This document shows positions 28,553-36,698 of a stretch of DNA of 64,000 nt, in pieces (the stretch's first letter is position 1; each line of letters begins with the position of its first letter). The notes under the pieces were generated by a model, which made no database searches, was not told where the DNA came from, and was given only the letters and a program-made list of their open reading frames with translations. This stretch comes from Tangfeifania diversioriginum (lineage in GTDB: Bacteria; Bacteroidota; Bacteroidia; Bacteroidales; Prolixibacteraceae): NCBI RefSeq assembly GCF_900141875.1, contig NZ_FQZE01000007.1, positions 1-64,000 of the forward strand, written 5' to 3'. Position numbers and translations under genes: made by a program.

Positions 28553-30265
28553 CTACAACATTAATCGCAATCCCAGGCTATATCCCAGGCCTGACCGGCC
28601 GGGAAACTGTTCGGTATAATTAAAGTCCTGGTTTATCACATTTTTGTCGCCGTCCATTAATACCGAATTTAGCAGAATGTAATAATTGACTGATCCAATG
28701 AGCTGTAAATTGTGTACAATATTGAAACCTGTCCTTACGCCCATTTCCGCAAAGTTGGTTGAAAGTAAATTGTCCGAATTCGCGCTGGTTGTATATTCCA
28801 GGCCATAACCAATAAATGGCCCCCAGTGCATAAACCTGAACGGGTAGTAGTTTTTGCTGAACCCGAGACTGCCTCTGGTGAACGTGAAGTTATCGGGGGC
28901 CTCGTTCAAAAAATAGGTGTCTTTTTGTCGACCACCTTCAAAATATATTTTAACCGAAGTCAAATTTTTCGCTGTTTTCCCGGGAATAACCATTCCACCC
29001 ATCAATTTTGAAAAATAGAATTCCACACGGGCAGTTGGCGAGGCCAGGCCATTAAAGGTGGTGCCTGCAAAAATGTTAATACCTGCATCGTTCATTTTTT
29101 TCAGGTACATTTCATTTGCATTGATTTTTTTTCCTGCTATTTGATAAAATGAAGTGCGCTCGCTATTGTCAGCTTCATTTTCCGAAATTTGGGGGTAGCT
29201 CATTGAGCGCACAACTGCAACACGCCGGGGCTGAACTTTTCCCGCTTCGGAAATTTGATTTTGGTAAACGGCAAACCGGTTGTCGAATTTCAGGCTCGCT
29301 TCACTGTTAATTTTTGCTTTCACCGGGTTTGTATCGGAAACCACTGCCTGGCCGGGCAATCCCGAGGGGGCACTATTTTGTATTTCAGAAATATTGCTGA
29401 CAGCTAACTGAGGAAAATTGGCCAGCAACTCTTCTTTGCTTGCCTGCTGAGTAGGTGCAAGTTCTTCTCCGGGGTTGTGCTGGGTGGAAGATATTATGTG
29501 CTGATGAACACTAACCAGGATAAACGGTAGTGCTGCATTTTCAAATGCTTTTTTTCTGGTCCCATTTTCTGCAGCATTGCCGGAATACCAATAATCACTG
29601 AAAAATTTTGTTGAAACAGGTTCATTGAAATCGAACTTAAAAATCAGGCTTTTTACAGTTGCCTGGTAACCGTTTAAGATCCTGTTCTCTTCGCTGGTTT
29701 TGGTTTCATCATAATATTGCTCCATTGTAATGATATCCTGAAAGTCGAAAACAACCAGGTAGCTTCCATTTACAAATGGTTGGGTACTATTTTTTATGGC
29801 TGAAATAGCGTGGATAGAATCATTCGTTGTTTCTTGTTCGGGGTGATTATTGAATAATTCACTTTCATGGAATTCACTAAAATCAAAACTGCCATCAGAT
29901 TTGCGGTTGTACCATTTCGACAAAATTTGCTGACCGGATTTATTATCGTTCAGCCACGAAATTAACCGGGGGAAATTGGCATCCGCTGTATTGTCAGAAT
30001 TTGGCAAGTTAAACCCGGGAGAGGGGAGTAGCTTTAGCTCGTGATCAGGGAGTGGAAAATTATCAGAAATGGATATATTTTTAAATCCTTCCAAAATATG
30101 TTGGTTAATTTCTGATTGCGAATTCACTGCCGTTACAAAAATTGTTTTGGGTACCCTGACACCTGAAGAGTCCGGTGTTTCCTCTAAATTTCCGGGGTTG
30201 AAATTTAAGGCTGACAAATAATTTGATAATATAATCAGCGTAAAAATTAATAGTATCCTTTTCAT
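28553..30265 (-). CDS. Unrecognised exported protein with C-terminal barrel-like region
   Basis: A 570-residue protein with a signal peptide (about 1-19). Residues 25-330 are polar and rich in N, S and E with no motif I recognise; they include repeated FP/PxPGF and QISE segments. The C-terminal part (about 385-570) alternates aromatic and polar residues and reads like beta-strands of an outer-membrane barrel, ending GLRLML. I cannot name a family. It is divergent from the TonB-dependent receptor; a shared control region of about 200 bp lies between them. Envelope location is inferred. Confidence 0.68.
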   Translation of the reverse strand: MKRILLIFTLIILSNYLSALNFNPGNLEETPDSSGVRVPKTIFVTAVNSQSEINQHILEGFKNISISDNFPLPDHELKLLPSPGFNLPNSDNTADANFPRLISWLNDNKSGQQILSKWYNRKSDGSFDFSEFHESELFNNHPEQETTNDSIHAISAIKNSTQPFVNGSYLVVFDFQDIITMEQYYDETKTSEENRILNGYQATVKSLIFKFDFNEPVSTKFFSDYWYSGNAAENGTRKKAFENAALPFILVSVHQHIISSTQHNPGEELAPTQQASKEELLANFPQLAVSNISEIQNSAPSGLPGQAVVSDTNPVKAKINSEASLKFDNRFAVYQNQISEAGKVQPRRVAVVRSMSYPQISENEADNSERTSFYQIAGKKINANEMYLKKMNDAGINIFAGTTFNGLASPTARVEFYFSKLMGGMVIPGKTAKNLTSVKIYFEGGRQKDTYFLNEAPDNFTFTRGSLGFSKNYYPFRFMHWGPFIGYGLEYTTSANSDNLLSTNFAEMGVRTGFNIVHNLQLIGSVNYYILLNSVLMDGDKNVINQDFNYTEQFPGRSGLGYSLGLRLML

Positions 30266-30479
30266 TTTAATAAAGCTTTCCTAACGTCCTTAAAAAACAA
30301 CCCAAAAAAAGCCTTTTTATTTGAATTTATATGATTTTTTTTGCTTTGCTTTCCAGTTTTTTGAGTAAAGTGCCCTGAACCAAAATGTTTACCTGGTGTT
30401 AACCTGTATGAAAAAAATGTTGCTTTGGCTCGCAACAACCAGTTCAACTCTTATATTTGCTGCTCAATTTTTACAACTG

Positions 30480-32531
30480 ATGAGAAATAAGCAAAACAAC
30501 AACGGTTATAAACAAAATGCCCTGATTTTTAAAGTGTGGGCCAGAAAAGGGTATTCAGTATTTGCTACCATTAAACGGGTTGTGGTTATTTCGGTTTTGG
30601 CTGTTGCTTATCTTTTTTTAGCAACCTTAAAAACAGGCGCTTCAGAAAAAGATACATCAGAAGTAAAAATGCAATACGATATTGATGAAATTGAAGTTTC
30701 TGCGTCGAGAGCTCCAGCGGTGTATTCAGAAATTGCACGGGTTCTCACTATAATTGAGGCGGATGAAATTGAGCGTGCGCCTGTTGAGAGTATCCAGGAA
30801 CTGCTCGGTTATGTGGCCGCAACCGACATCCGCAGCCGGGGAGCCGGAGGTGTCCAGGCCGATGTGAGTATCCGGGGGGGCTCTTTCGATCAAACAATTA
30901 TTTTGCTGAATGGAATAAACATTACCGACCCGCAAACCGGCCATCACAATTTAAATATTCCTGTTAGTCTTTCACAAATAAAACGTATTGAAGTTTTGGA
31001 AGGCCCGGCAGCCAGGGTTTACGGGCCAAGCGCTTTTTCGGGGGCTGTGAATATAATTACGTGCCAGCCCGAGGCAAATACCCTTCGGCTGCAACTCAGT
31101 GGCGGAAGTTTTAATTATTTCAACTCCAATCTTTCGGGTAGTTTGCAAACCGGCAAAATGAACCACATGCTGGCAGCCAACCGTAAAAGTTCTTCCGGAT
31201 ATATTGATAATACTGATTTTGGCATTTCCAATTTATTCTATTCCGGAAAAGCTTATACTTCAAAAGGAAATATTTCTGTTCAACTGGGCATTTCAGAGAA
31301 AGAGTTTGGAGCAAATAGTTTTTACTCGCCTAAATATCCCAACCAGTTTGAAGAGACCGGAACATTCTTTTCTGCTGCCCGCTGGAAATCCAATTCGCGG
31401 TTTCATTTCACACCGGCTGTTTACTGGCGCAGGCACACCGACAAGTTTATGCTGTTTCGCAATAATCCACCCGACTGGTATTCAAACCACAATTATCATT
31501 TAACCAATATCGGCGGGGCCAATGTGAATTCATGGATTCGGTGGGCAGCAGGAAAAACAGCGGCCGGTGCCGAATTTCGTTATGAAGGAATTAGGAGTAA
31601 TGTATTGGGCGAAGAGATGGAAAATACCGTGAAAGTGCCGGGTGAGGAAGCTTTTTATACACATTCAAAAAACCGATCGACCGTATCGTTGTTTATCGAC
31701 CATTTTTATACCACAAATGCATTTTCAGTGAGTGCCGGGTTGATGGCGAACCATATTTCGGACCAAAACTCGGGGTGGAATTTTTTCCCCGGAATAGATG
31801 CCGGCTATCAATTAAATGAAGCCACAAAACTGGTTGTTTCATTTAATACATCGCTCCGGATGCCCACGTTCACCGATTTGTATTACAGCGGCCCCACCAA
31901 CATTGGCAATCCGGATTTGAAACCGGAAAAATCGGCCACTCTTGAATCGGGGGTAAAACTAAACAAAGGTTTTGCCCGCGGGCATTTTATCGTGTTTTTC
32001 AGGAAGGGCGAAAACATGATTGACTGGGTGAAACAAAGCAGTGACGAATTGTGGCAATCGCAAAACCTTACTCAAATAAACAGCCGCGGAGCCGAAGCAG
32101 CGTTAAATTTCAGGCTGAATGAAAAACTGGGAAAAAACTTGCCCGAAATGTTTAATTTGAGCTATTTCTATAACAATCAGGAAAAAGATATTACCGGGTA
32201 TATTTCCAATTATGTGCTCGATAACCTGAAACATAAATTTACAGCTTCGGTTACGCAGCGGATTACCGGCAATTTGTCGGTTAATTTACGTACTGTTTTT
32301 CAGGACAGGGAAGGTGCTTTTACCGAATTTGACAACGGAACCGAGACAGGGGAAGTATCCTATCCGCCCTTTTGGCTTTTTGACGGAAAGGTTATGTACC
32401 AGTCAAACAACCTGAAACTCACATTGTCGGCCAGTAATATTTTTAACCGTTCCTATTTCGACCTGGGAAATATTGTACAGCCCGGCAGATGGATTAAAGC
32501 CGGTGTGGAATACCAGCTCAATTTTAACTGA
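30480..32531 (+). CDS. TonB-dependent outer-membrane receptor
   Basis: 683 residues from the start MRNKQNNNGY (a longer start at 30396 adds 28 residues). An N-terminal KVWARKGYSVF segment precedes a hydrophobic helix, an arrangement seen in some BtuB-like Bacteroidota receptors. The plug domain follows (EIEVSASRAP, IRGGSFDQTIILLNG at about 130-145, GPAARVYGPSAFSGAVNII) and then a 22-strand-type barrel with TonB-receptor segments (RMPTFTDLYY, NIGNPDLKPE) ending in YQLNFN. It imports a siderophore, cobalamin or glycan; no cobalamin riboswitch is visible upstream. No SusD partner is adjacent. Confidence 0.87.
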   Translation: MRNKQNNNGYKQNALIFKVWARKGYSVFATIKRVVVISVLAVAYLFLATLKTGASEKDTSEVKMQYDIDEIEVSASRAPAVYSEIARVLTIIEADEIERAPVESIQELLGYVAATDIRSRGAGGVQADVSIRGGSFDQTIILLNGINITDPQTGHHNLNIPVSLSQIKRIEVLEGPAARVYGPSAFSGAVNIITCQPEANTLRLQLSGGSFNYFNSNLSGSLQTGKMNHMLAANRKSSSGYIDNTDFGISNLFYSGKAYTSKGNISVQLGISEKEFGANSFYSPKYPNQFEETGTFFSAARWKSNSRFHFTPAVYWRRHTDKFMLFRNNPPDWYSNHNYHLTNIGGANVNSWIRWAAGKTAAGAEFRYEGIRSNVLGEEMENTVKVPGEEAFYTHSKNRSTVSLFIDHFYTTNAFSVSAGLMANHISDQNSGWNFFPGIDAGYQLNEATKLVVSFNTSLRMPTFTDLYYSGPTNIGNPDLKPEKSATLESGVKLNKGFARGHFIVFFRKGENMIDWVKQSSDELWQSQNLTQINSRGAEAALNFRLNEKLGKNLPEMFNLSYFYNNQEKDITGYISNYVLDNLKHKFTASVTQRITGNLSVNLRTVFQDREGAFTEFDNGTETGEVSYPPFWLFDGKVMYQSNNLKLTLSASNIFNRSYFDLGNIVQPGRWIKAGVEYQLNFN

Positions 32532-32585
32532 AGTTTGTTTTCAGGCAATTCCAAAAATTGTATATTCGCCCCCAAAATAAATACC

Positions 32586-33011
32586 ATGTTAAAAGGAATA
32601 TTAGCCATTTCAGGACAACCCGGATTATTTAAAATGGTTGCCGAATCGAAAAATAATATTATTGTTGAGTCATTGGAAACAGGGAAAAGAATGCCTGCGT
32701 ATTCCACGTCAAAAATTTCGGCCCTCGAAGACATTGCCATTTTTACCGATGCCGATGACATACCATTAAAAGATGTTTTTAAAGCCATTTCAGAAAAAGA
32801 AGATGGAGGGAAAACCATAAACCATAAATCGTCATCCAAAGAGCTGAGGGATTATTTTGGCGAAGTGTTGCCAGATTACGACCGCGACCGGGTGTATGTT
32901 TCCGACATTAAAAAAGTTTTGCTTTGGTATAATACGCTTCAGGAAAAAGATATGCTTGATTTTTCTGAAGAAGAAGAAACGGAAGAAAACAACGACGAAA
33001 AATCAGAATAA
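32586..33011 (+). CDS. DUF5606 family protein
   Basis: A 141-residue soluble protein beginning MLKGILAISGQPGLFKMV; this start (not 32535) aligns with the conserved opening of the family. It is characteristic of Bacteroidota and of unknown function. The first 60 residues form a small beta-rich module; the C-terminus is very acidic (EEEETEENNDEK). It starts 55 nt after the receptor but has its own promoter-like TATATTCG box. A hairpin follows its stop. Confidence 0.84.
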   Translation: MLKGILAISGQPGLFKMVAESKNNIIVESLETGKRMPAYSTSKISALEDIAIFTDADDIPLKDVFKAISEKEDGGKTINHKSSSKELRDYFGEVLPDYDRDRVYVSDIKKVLLWYNTLQEKDMLDFSEEEETEENNDEKSE

Positions 33012-33017
33012 GCGGGA

Positions 33018-33038
33018 CCGGGAGAATCATTCTCCCGG
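33018..33038. terminator. Hairpin after DUF5606 gene
   Basis: CCGGGAGAAT and ATTCTCCCGG form a 10-bp perfect inverted repeat around one base, 7 nt after the stop. There is no U run after it, so it may act as a pause or RNA-stabilising hairpin rather than a classical terminator. Confidence 0.5.
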
Positions 33039-33157
33039 CTACCTGATTGTAGTTGGGGGTTATAATTTCTCAATGTTTTATCTCGTTCGGAACAATGAAG
33101 CTATGCTATTATTTCTTAACATGTCCAGTTTCGGTTCATGTTTTTTTAACTTTAGCA

Positions 33158-33388
33158 TCAGATATTTTCAGAAAAAGCAATTATTATCACAACAAGCTCA
33201 TATTTCGCTGCCAGGAAATAATAGACGGCAATTGCCATAAGCAGTATTCCCGAGAGTCGTATCCAATCTTCGGTAGCAGGTTTGATGCCCAGCGAAGTAA
33301 TTAACATGTTGGGGGCCAGTAAAAGCAAAAGACCATTGATTGCCAAATAGATACCATAAGTAAAAACGCTTCTTGCTGATTTGCTCAT
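33158..33388 (-). pseudogene. Small membrane protein, probably truncated at the C-terminus
   Basis: 76 residues with two hydrophobic helices: GIYLAINGLLLLLAPNMLI (about 12-30) and LSGILLMAIAVYYFLAA (about 45-61). It appears similar to the first half of Bacteroidota membrane proteins of roughly 120-130 residues, and the reading frame stops soon after AAKYE in low-complexity sequence. Truncation is inferred; it could also be a genuine two-helix protein. It adjoins the broken GxxExxY element. Confidence 0.45.
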
Positions 33389-33412
33389 AACTAAGAATTT
33401 TAGCTGTTTTTA

Positions 33413-33660
33413 TTCCACGCAGAGTCCGCAAAATGAAACAAACGCCAAAATCGCAAAAAAACAGATGACTGAAAATGAAATCTCGTATGAGGTTATTGGT
33501 GCAGCAATAGAAATACATAAAAGTATTGGTCCGGGATTACTGGAGTAGGCTTATGAAAATCCTCTTGCCTATGATTTAAAGGATAACATTCACCGGGTGG
33601 TCAATAATCTTTAAACTTCGCGCCTTCTGCGCATATAGTTTTGCGCGTCTTTGCGTGGAA
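33413..33660. mobile_element. Hairpin-ended element carrying a broken GxxExxY gene
   Basis: Inverted arms at 33413-33433 (starts TTCCACGCAGAG) and 33639-33660 (ends CTTTGCGTGGAA) agree at about 18 of 22 positions with one gap. Between them lies the GxxExxY remnant. The arms differ in sequence from those around the intact GxxExxY gene at 59 kb, but the layout is the same. Confidence 0.6.
33465..33614 (+). pseudogene. GxxExxY protein remnant
   Basis: From the ATG at 33465, 27 codons read MTENEISYEVIGAAIEIHKS then IGPGLLE. A TAG stop at 33546-33548 interrupts the motif where the family continues with (S/x)-A-Y-E. After the stop the same frame continues as AYENPLAYDLKDN and terminates at about 33614. 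Normal family length is 125-140 residues, so two thirds of the protein, including the PD-ExK-like core, is missing. Compare the intact gene at 59044-59460. Confidence 0.75.
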
Positions 33661-34129
33661 GATTTCACCAACACCTCAAAATAATATTTAGCCTTTAAAA
33701 TTGCGCGATAGCGGAGCGAAATACAAATTAATTTGGTGGTTGGGTTTATTTGTGTAGCTTTGCCGCGCTGATTTTTATTCAGCAGTTCATAGTTTAGTAA
33801 AAAAGTTTGCCGCTAAAAAGGCACAACAGAGTATCCGTTGTAAGTTTAATTGTTCCTGATAATTTTCTGAAGACGAATCCATTTTACTTATTTCTTTGAA
33901 AGAAAATTTGTCTAAATTAATTATTAGAATTATTAAAAAATTATCACATTTATCATCACAGGTTTCCCTTTCTTCCTTTGTATTAAAACTAATAAATTGC
34001 TGATATCGTTCAGTCCGTTAGCACAATTCAACAAGGTGTAAAGATTACTTGCCATAGCATTTTCCACAAAAAATATATTGAATAAGCAAAAGAATATCCG
34101 GGAAGACCGGACAACAAATAAAAGAATAC
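33615..34129 (+). other. Promoter and long leader of the cold-shock helicase
   Basis: No gene is supported here. After the right arm of the GxxExxY element comes a GCGCGATAGCGGAGCGAAAT stretch (about 33700), similar to the GTGCGATAGCGGGG end of the 51-bp repeats downstream. The promoter is at 33732-33762 and a transcribed leader of about 360 nt follows, with small hairpins ACAAC/GTTGT (about 33823-33841) and CCGG/CCGG (about 34098-34110). Confidence 0.55.
33732..33762 (+). promoter_or_regulatory. Consensus promoter of the DEAD-box/Csp unit
   Basis: TTTG (33732-33735), exactly 19 nt, TAGCTTTG (33755-33762). Both boxes match the Bacteroidota primary-sigma consensus. The predicted start site near 33769 leaves about 360 nt of untranslated leader before the helicase ATG. 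Confidence 0.78.
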
Positions 34130-35293
34130 ATGAATAACAAGAGATATAGAAACACTACAAAGAAACGCTATTCAGGAAAGAATAAAGTTTCTACGATAAA
34201 TCCTGCATTACTGGTAAAACAGGCTGTTAGCCTTGAAGAAACTCCTTTTAAAGCCGACCAAAACTTCAGCGAAATGCCGCTTAGCCAAAGTTTAATAAAC
34301 AATATTAAGCGCAAGGGCTACGTAGAACCAACCGAAATTCAACAAAAATCGATAAACGAGTTGATTTCGGGCCGGAACCTGATTGGCGTTGCCGCTACCG
34401 GAACGGGTAAAACAGGGGCTTTTTTAATCCCTGCAATTGAAAAGATGTTGGCAAATGACACTACCACATGTTTGGTGGTTGTTCCAACCCGGGAACTTGC
34501 CATGCAGGTTGAAGATGAATTTAAATCGTTAACCCATGGACACAGACTGTTTTCGGCCTGCTTTATTGGCGGAACCAGTGTAAACAACGACATTACCAAA
34601 GCACGGAAAAAGAACCATCTGATTGTTGGTACTCCCGGGCGGCTAAACGATTTAACCTCAAGGGGTGCCCTCCGCCTTGGAAACACACCGATACTGGTAC
34701 TCGACGAATTCGACCGGATGCTTGATATGGGATTCATCGACGACATTAAGAAAATTATTGCGCTGATGCACAGCAGAAAGCAGACCATGTTATTCTCGGC
34801 CACCTACGAAAAATCGCAGCAAAAGCTCATTAATCAATTCGTACATAATCCGGTTAAGATAAATGTGAACAATGTTAATAATGCCGCCGATACGGTTGAG
34901 CAGGACATTCTCCGGGTTGGGGCAAATGAGAATAAATTTCAGGTGCTTCGTAATTTATTGAGCGGCGAAGGTTTTGATAAGGTACTTCTTTTTGCCGAAA
35001 CAAAACGGAATGTGGACAAAATAAGCAAACAGCTTCGCAAATCGGGTATCAACACAGACGTAATACATGGAAACAAATCACAAAACTACCGCACAAAAGC
35101 TATTCGGTTATTTAAATCGGGTAAAACGCAGGTTTTGGTAGCTACCGATGTGGCAGCCCGGGGCATCGATGTGGATGGAGTAACTCATGTGATTAACTAT
35201 CAACTTCCACAAACAATGGATAGCTACATTCATCGTATAGGAAGAACCGGCAGGGCCGGAAAAAAAGGAATGGCTTATACGTTTGTTAACTGA
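34130..35293 (+). CDS. DEAD-box RNA helicase with DEFD motif
   Basis: A 387-residue RhlE/CsdA-like helicase. Basic N-terminal tail (1-25), Q motif region (about 45-72), Walker A ATGTGKT (89-95), PTRELA (about 119-124), motif II D192-EFD (in place of DEAD), SAT (about 217), ARGIDV and HRIGRTGRAG. The protein stops soon after motif VI without the long basic C-terminal extension seen in many homologues. It unwinds structured RNA. The linked cold-shock gene and long leader suggest induction by cold. Confidence 0.92.
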   Translation: MNNKRYRNTTKKRYSGKNKVSTINPALLVKQAVSLEETPFKADQNFSEMPLSQSLINNIKRKGYVEPTEIQQKSINELISGRNLIGVAATGTGKTGAFLIPAIEKMLANDTTTCLVVVPTRELAMQVEDEFKSLTHGHRLFSACFIGGTSVNNDITKARKKNHLIVGTPGRLNDLTSRGALRLGNTPILVLDEFDRMLDMGFIDDIKKIIALMHSRKQTMLFSATYEKSQQKLINQFVHNPVKINVNNVNNAADTVEQDILRVGANENKFQVLRNLLSGEGFDKVLLFAETKRNVDKISKQLRKSGINTDVIHGNKSQNYRTKAIRLFKSGKTQVLVATDVAARGIDVDGVTHVINYQLPQTMDSYIHRIGRTGRAGKKGMAYTFVN

Positions 35294-35341
35294 TTAACAA
35301 ACAAGCAAATATATATAAATACAATTTTTAAGATTACGATT

Positions 35342-35533
35342 ATGATTGAAGGAACAGTAAAGTTTTTTAACAACGACAAAGGTTATGGTTTTATCACATC
35401 AAACGAATCAGGTGAAGACATTTTTGTTCACCACACTGGTTTGGTTGATGAAATTACCGAAGACGACAAAGTAAACTATGACGAAAAAATGGGCCAAAAA
35501 GGCATGAATGCCGTGAACGTTGAGCTCGTTTAA
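35342..35533 (+). CDS. Cold-shock protein, CspA family
   Basis: 63 residues with a single OB-fold cold-shock domain: RNP1-like KGYGFIT (about 14-20) and RNP2-like DIFVHH (about 27-32). It binds single-stranded RNA/DNA as a chaperone. It is 48 nt after the helicase and probably shares its transcript, although the AT-rich gap could hold a further start. It is followed by a short hairpin-poor stretch and the first 51-bp direct repeat. Confidence 0.92.
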   Translation: MIEGTVKFFNNDKGYGFITSNESGEDIFVHHTGLVDEITEDDKVNYDEKMGQKGMNAVNVELV

Positions 35534-35594
35534 TACAGGAATACGATACTATTGAAAAGGATTTTGGCTTTGCCGGGATTCTTTTTTCGTTGTT

Positions 35595-35645
35595 GTACAT
35601 GTTATTGAGTTTTAATTCACCCGATGAAATCGTGCGATAGCGGGG
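35595..35645 (+). repeat. 51-bp direct repeat, left copy
   Basis: Begins GTACATGTTATTGAG and ends GTGCGATAGCGGGG. It matches 48 of 51 bases with 38282-38332 in the same orientation. The two copies enclose the DUF3800 and DUF4062 genes and one copy of the 157-bp repeat. Confidence 0.9.
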
Positions 35646-35679
35646 GCTTGGCACTGCGTACCGCAAGAAGGCCTATTTA

Positions 35680-36477
35680 TTATGCTTTGTCTTTTTCACA
35701 TTTCATCTCAATAATTGAATTAGCAAAACACTCCTCTTTCAGATGTGATACTACTTCTATGATTTTTTTTGTAAATGAACTCCTTTTCCCGGTAATGTCT
35801 GCATAATCAACTTTTTGAAGTAAATATGAAATAATATCTACAATTTGTGTTGCCTCATTATATTTTGATTTTGTAAAAAAAACTGAACTAAATGTGTTGG
35901 ATTCCTTATAGTTGTACGCTACATTTTTTGCTATCTCTGGATGCAAATTTTTAATATAATTAAGAGAATAAATTGTACCACAAAAATTATGGACTATTGA
36001 AGAATCAATACCCTCCATAACAGGAATAAAAAGAGTGTCTTCATAAAATTTACTAATAGTTCTTGACAAATTGAACCAGTTCAAATTATGTAATTTGTCA
36101 TCAATTGTGAAAGTTTCAACAATTTCTTTGAAGTTGCTATATCCTAAACGAATAACAAATAAATCATTATCATTAATAATGTCGATTACTTTTTTAAAAA
36201 CGGATAATCGAAATTCATCGGTAACTGAAGAGAAGTCGAAAGCTTTATTTTCTTTTGAATTCCTTAAAAAATCCTTTCCATGTAAAATTGGAGGAAATTG
36301 CTGCTTTTTACCTGTTGCTTTTTCAAGATAATCAAAAATTACACTTATTATCTTGTAGTAGTCACTTACGACTTTCTCAAATTTTGTCATTGGAATTATT
36401 ACACCTGTAAGGGAAGATAAGTTAGCTTCAAGTGTAATAGATTCATCAAGGAATATAAATTTGACATCTTTACTCAT
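35680..36477 (-). CDS. DUF3800-like protein
   Basis: A 265-residue protein. The opening FIFLDES (about 8-14) corresponds to the conserved DES(G) at the start of DUF3800. LHGKDF (about 65-70) and the C-terminal ATQIVDIISYLL segment (about 207-218), comparable to the conserved aspartate motif there, also fit. DUF3800 proteins are thought to have an RNase H-like fold with acidic active-site residues; many are in mobile or defence loci. Here the glycine after DES is replaced by isoleucine-threonine. It lies downstream of DUF4062, separated by a 221-nt spacer, so co-transcription is possible. Confidence 0.66.
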   Translation of the reverse strand: MSKDVKFIFLDESITLEANLSSLTGVIIPMTKFEKVVSDYYKIISVIFDYLEKATGKKQQFPPILHGKDFLRNSKENKAFDFSSVTDEFRLSVFKKVIDIINDNDLFVIRLGYSNFKEIVETFTIDDKLHNLNWFNLSRTISKFYEDTLFIPVMEGIDSSIVHNFCGTIYSLNYIKNLHPEIAKNVAYNYKESNTFSSVFFTKSKYNEATQIVDIISYLLQKVDYADITGKRSSFTKKIIEVVSHLKEECFANSIIEMKCEKDKA

Positions 36478-36698
36478 CCATTTTTCTTAATTCAAAATTA
36501 GGCATAACGGTTTGGCTAAGTGCTGTACGGGATTTCGAAGCACTTCACTTTCAAGTTGCACTGAGCCAATTCGTTTATTCATTACTTTATTTTTTAAACC
36601 AAATCGTCAAAGACGAATTGGTGTTGTTGCCATGAAGAACTGCGGTGAATTATCTACTGTACCCCGCATTACATATAGCTTTTGTCAGCGAATTTTTT
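36478..36698. other. Structured spacer between DUF4062 and DUF3800 genes
   Basis: About 220 bases without a gene. It contains GTGCT...AGCAC (36518-36542 region) and AATTCGT...ACGAATT (about 36570-36620) inverted pairs and begins GGCATAACGGTTTGGC on the plus strand. Similar spacers follow gene cassettes in several Bacteroidota genomes as I recall them. Function unknown. Confidence 0.45.

Noticed and set aside
30268-30479. Cobalamin riboswitch before the TonB receptor
   Set aside because: The B12-box-type conserved core is not visible in the 214-nt gap; AT-rich sequence only.
36490-36690. Integron attC site between DUF4062 and DUF3800 genes
   Set aside because: Inverted pairs exist, but the paired RYYYAAC/GTTRRRY core sites cannot be identified and no integrase is present.
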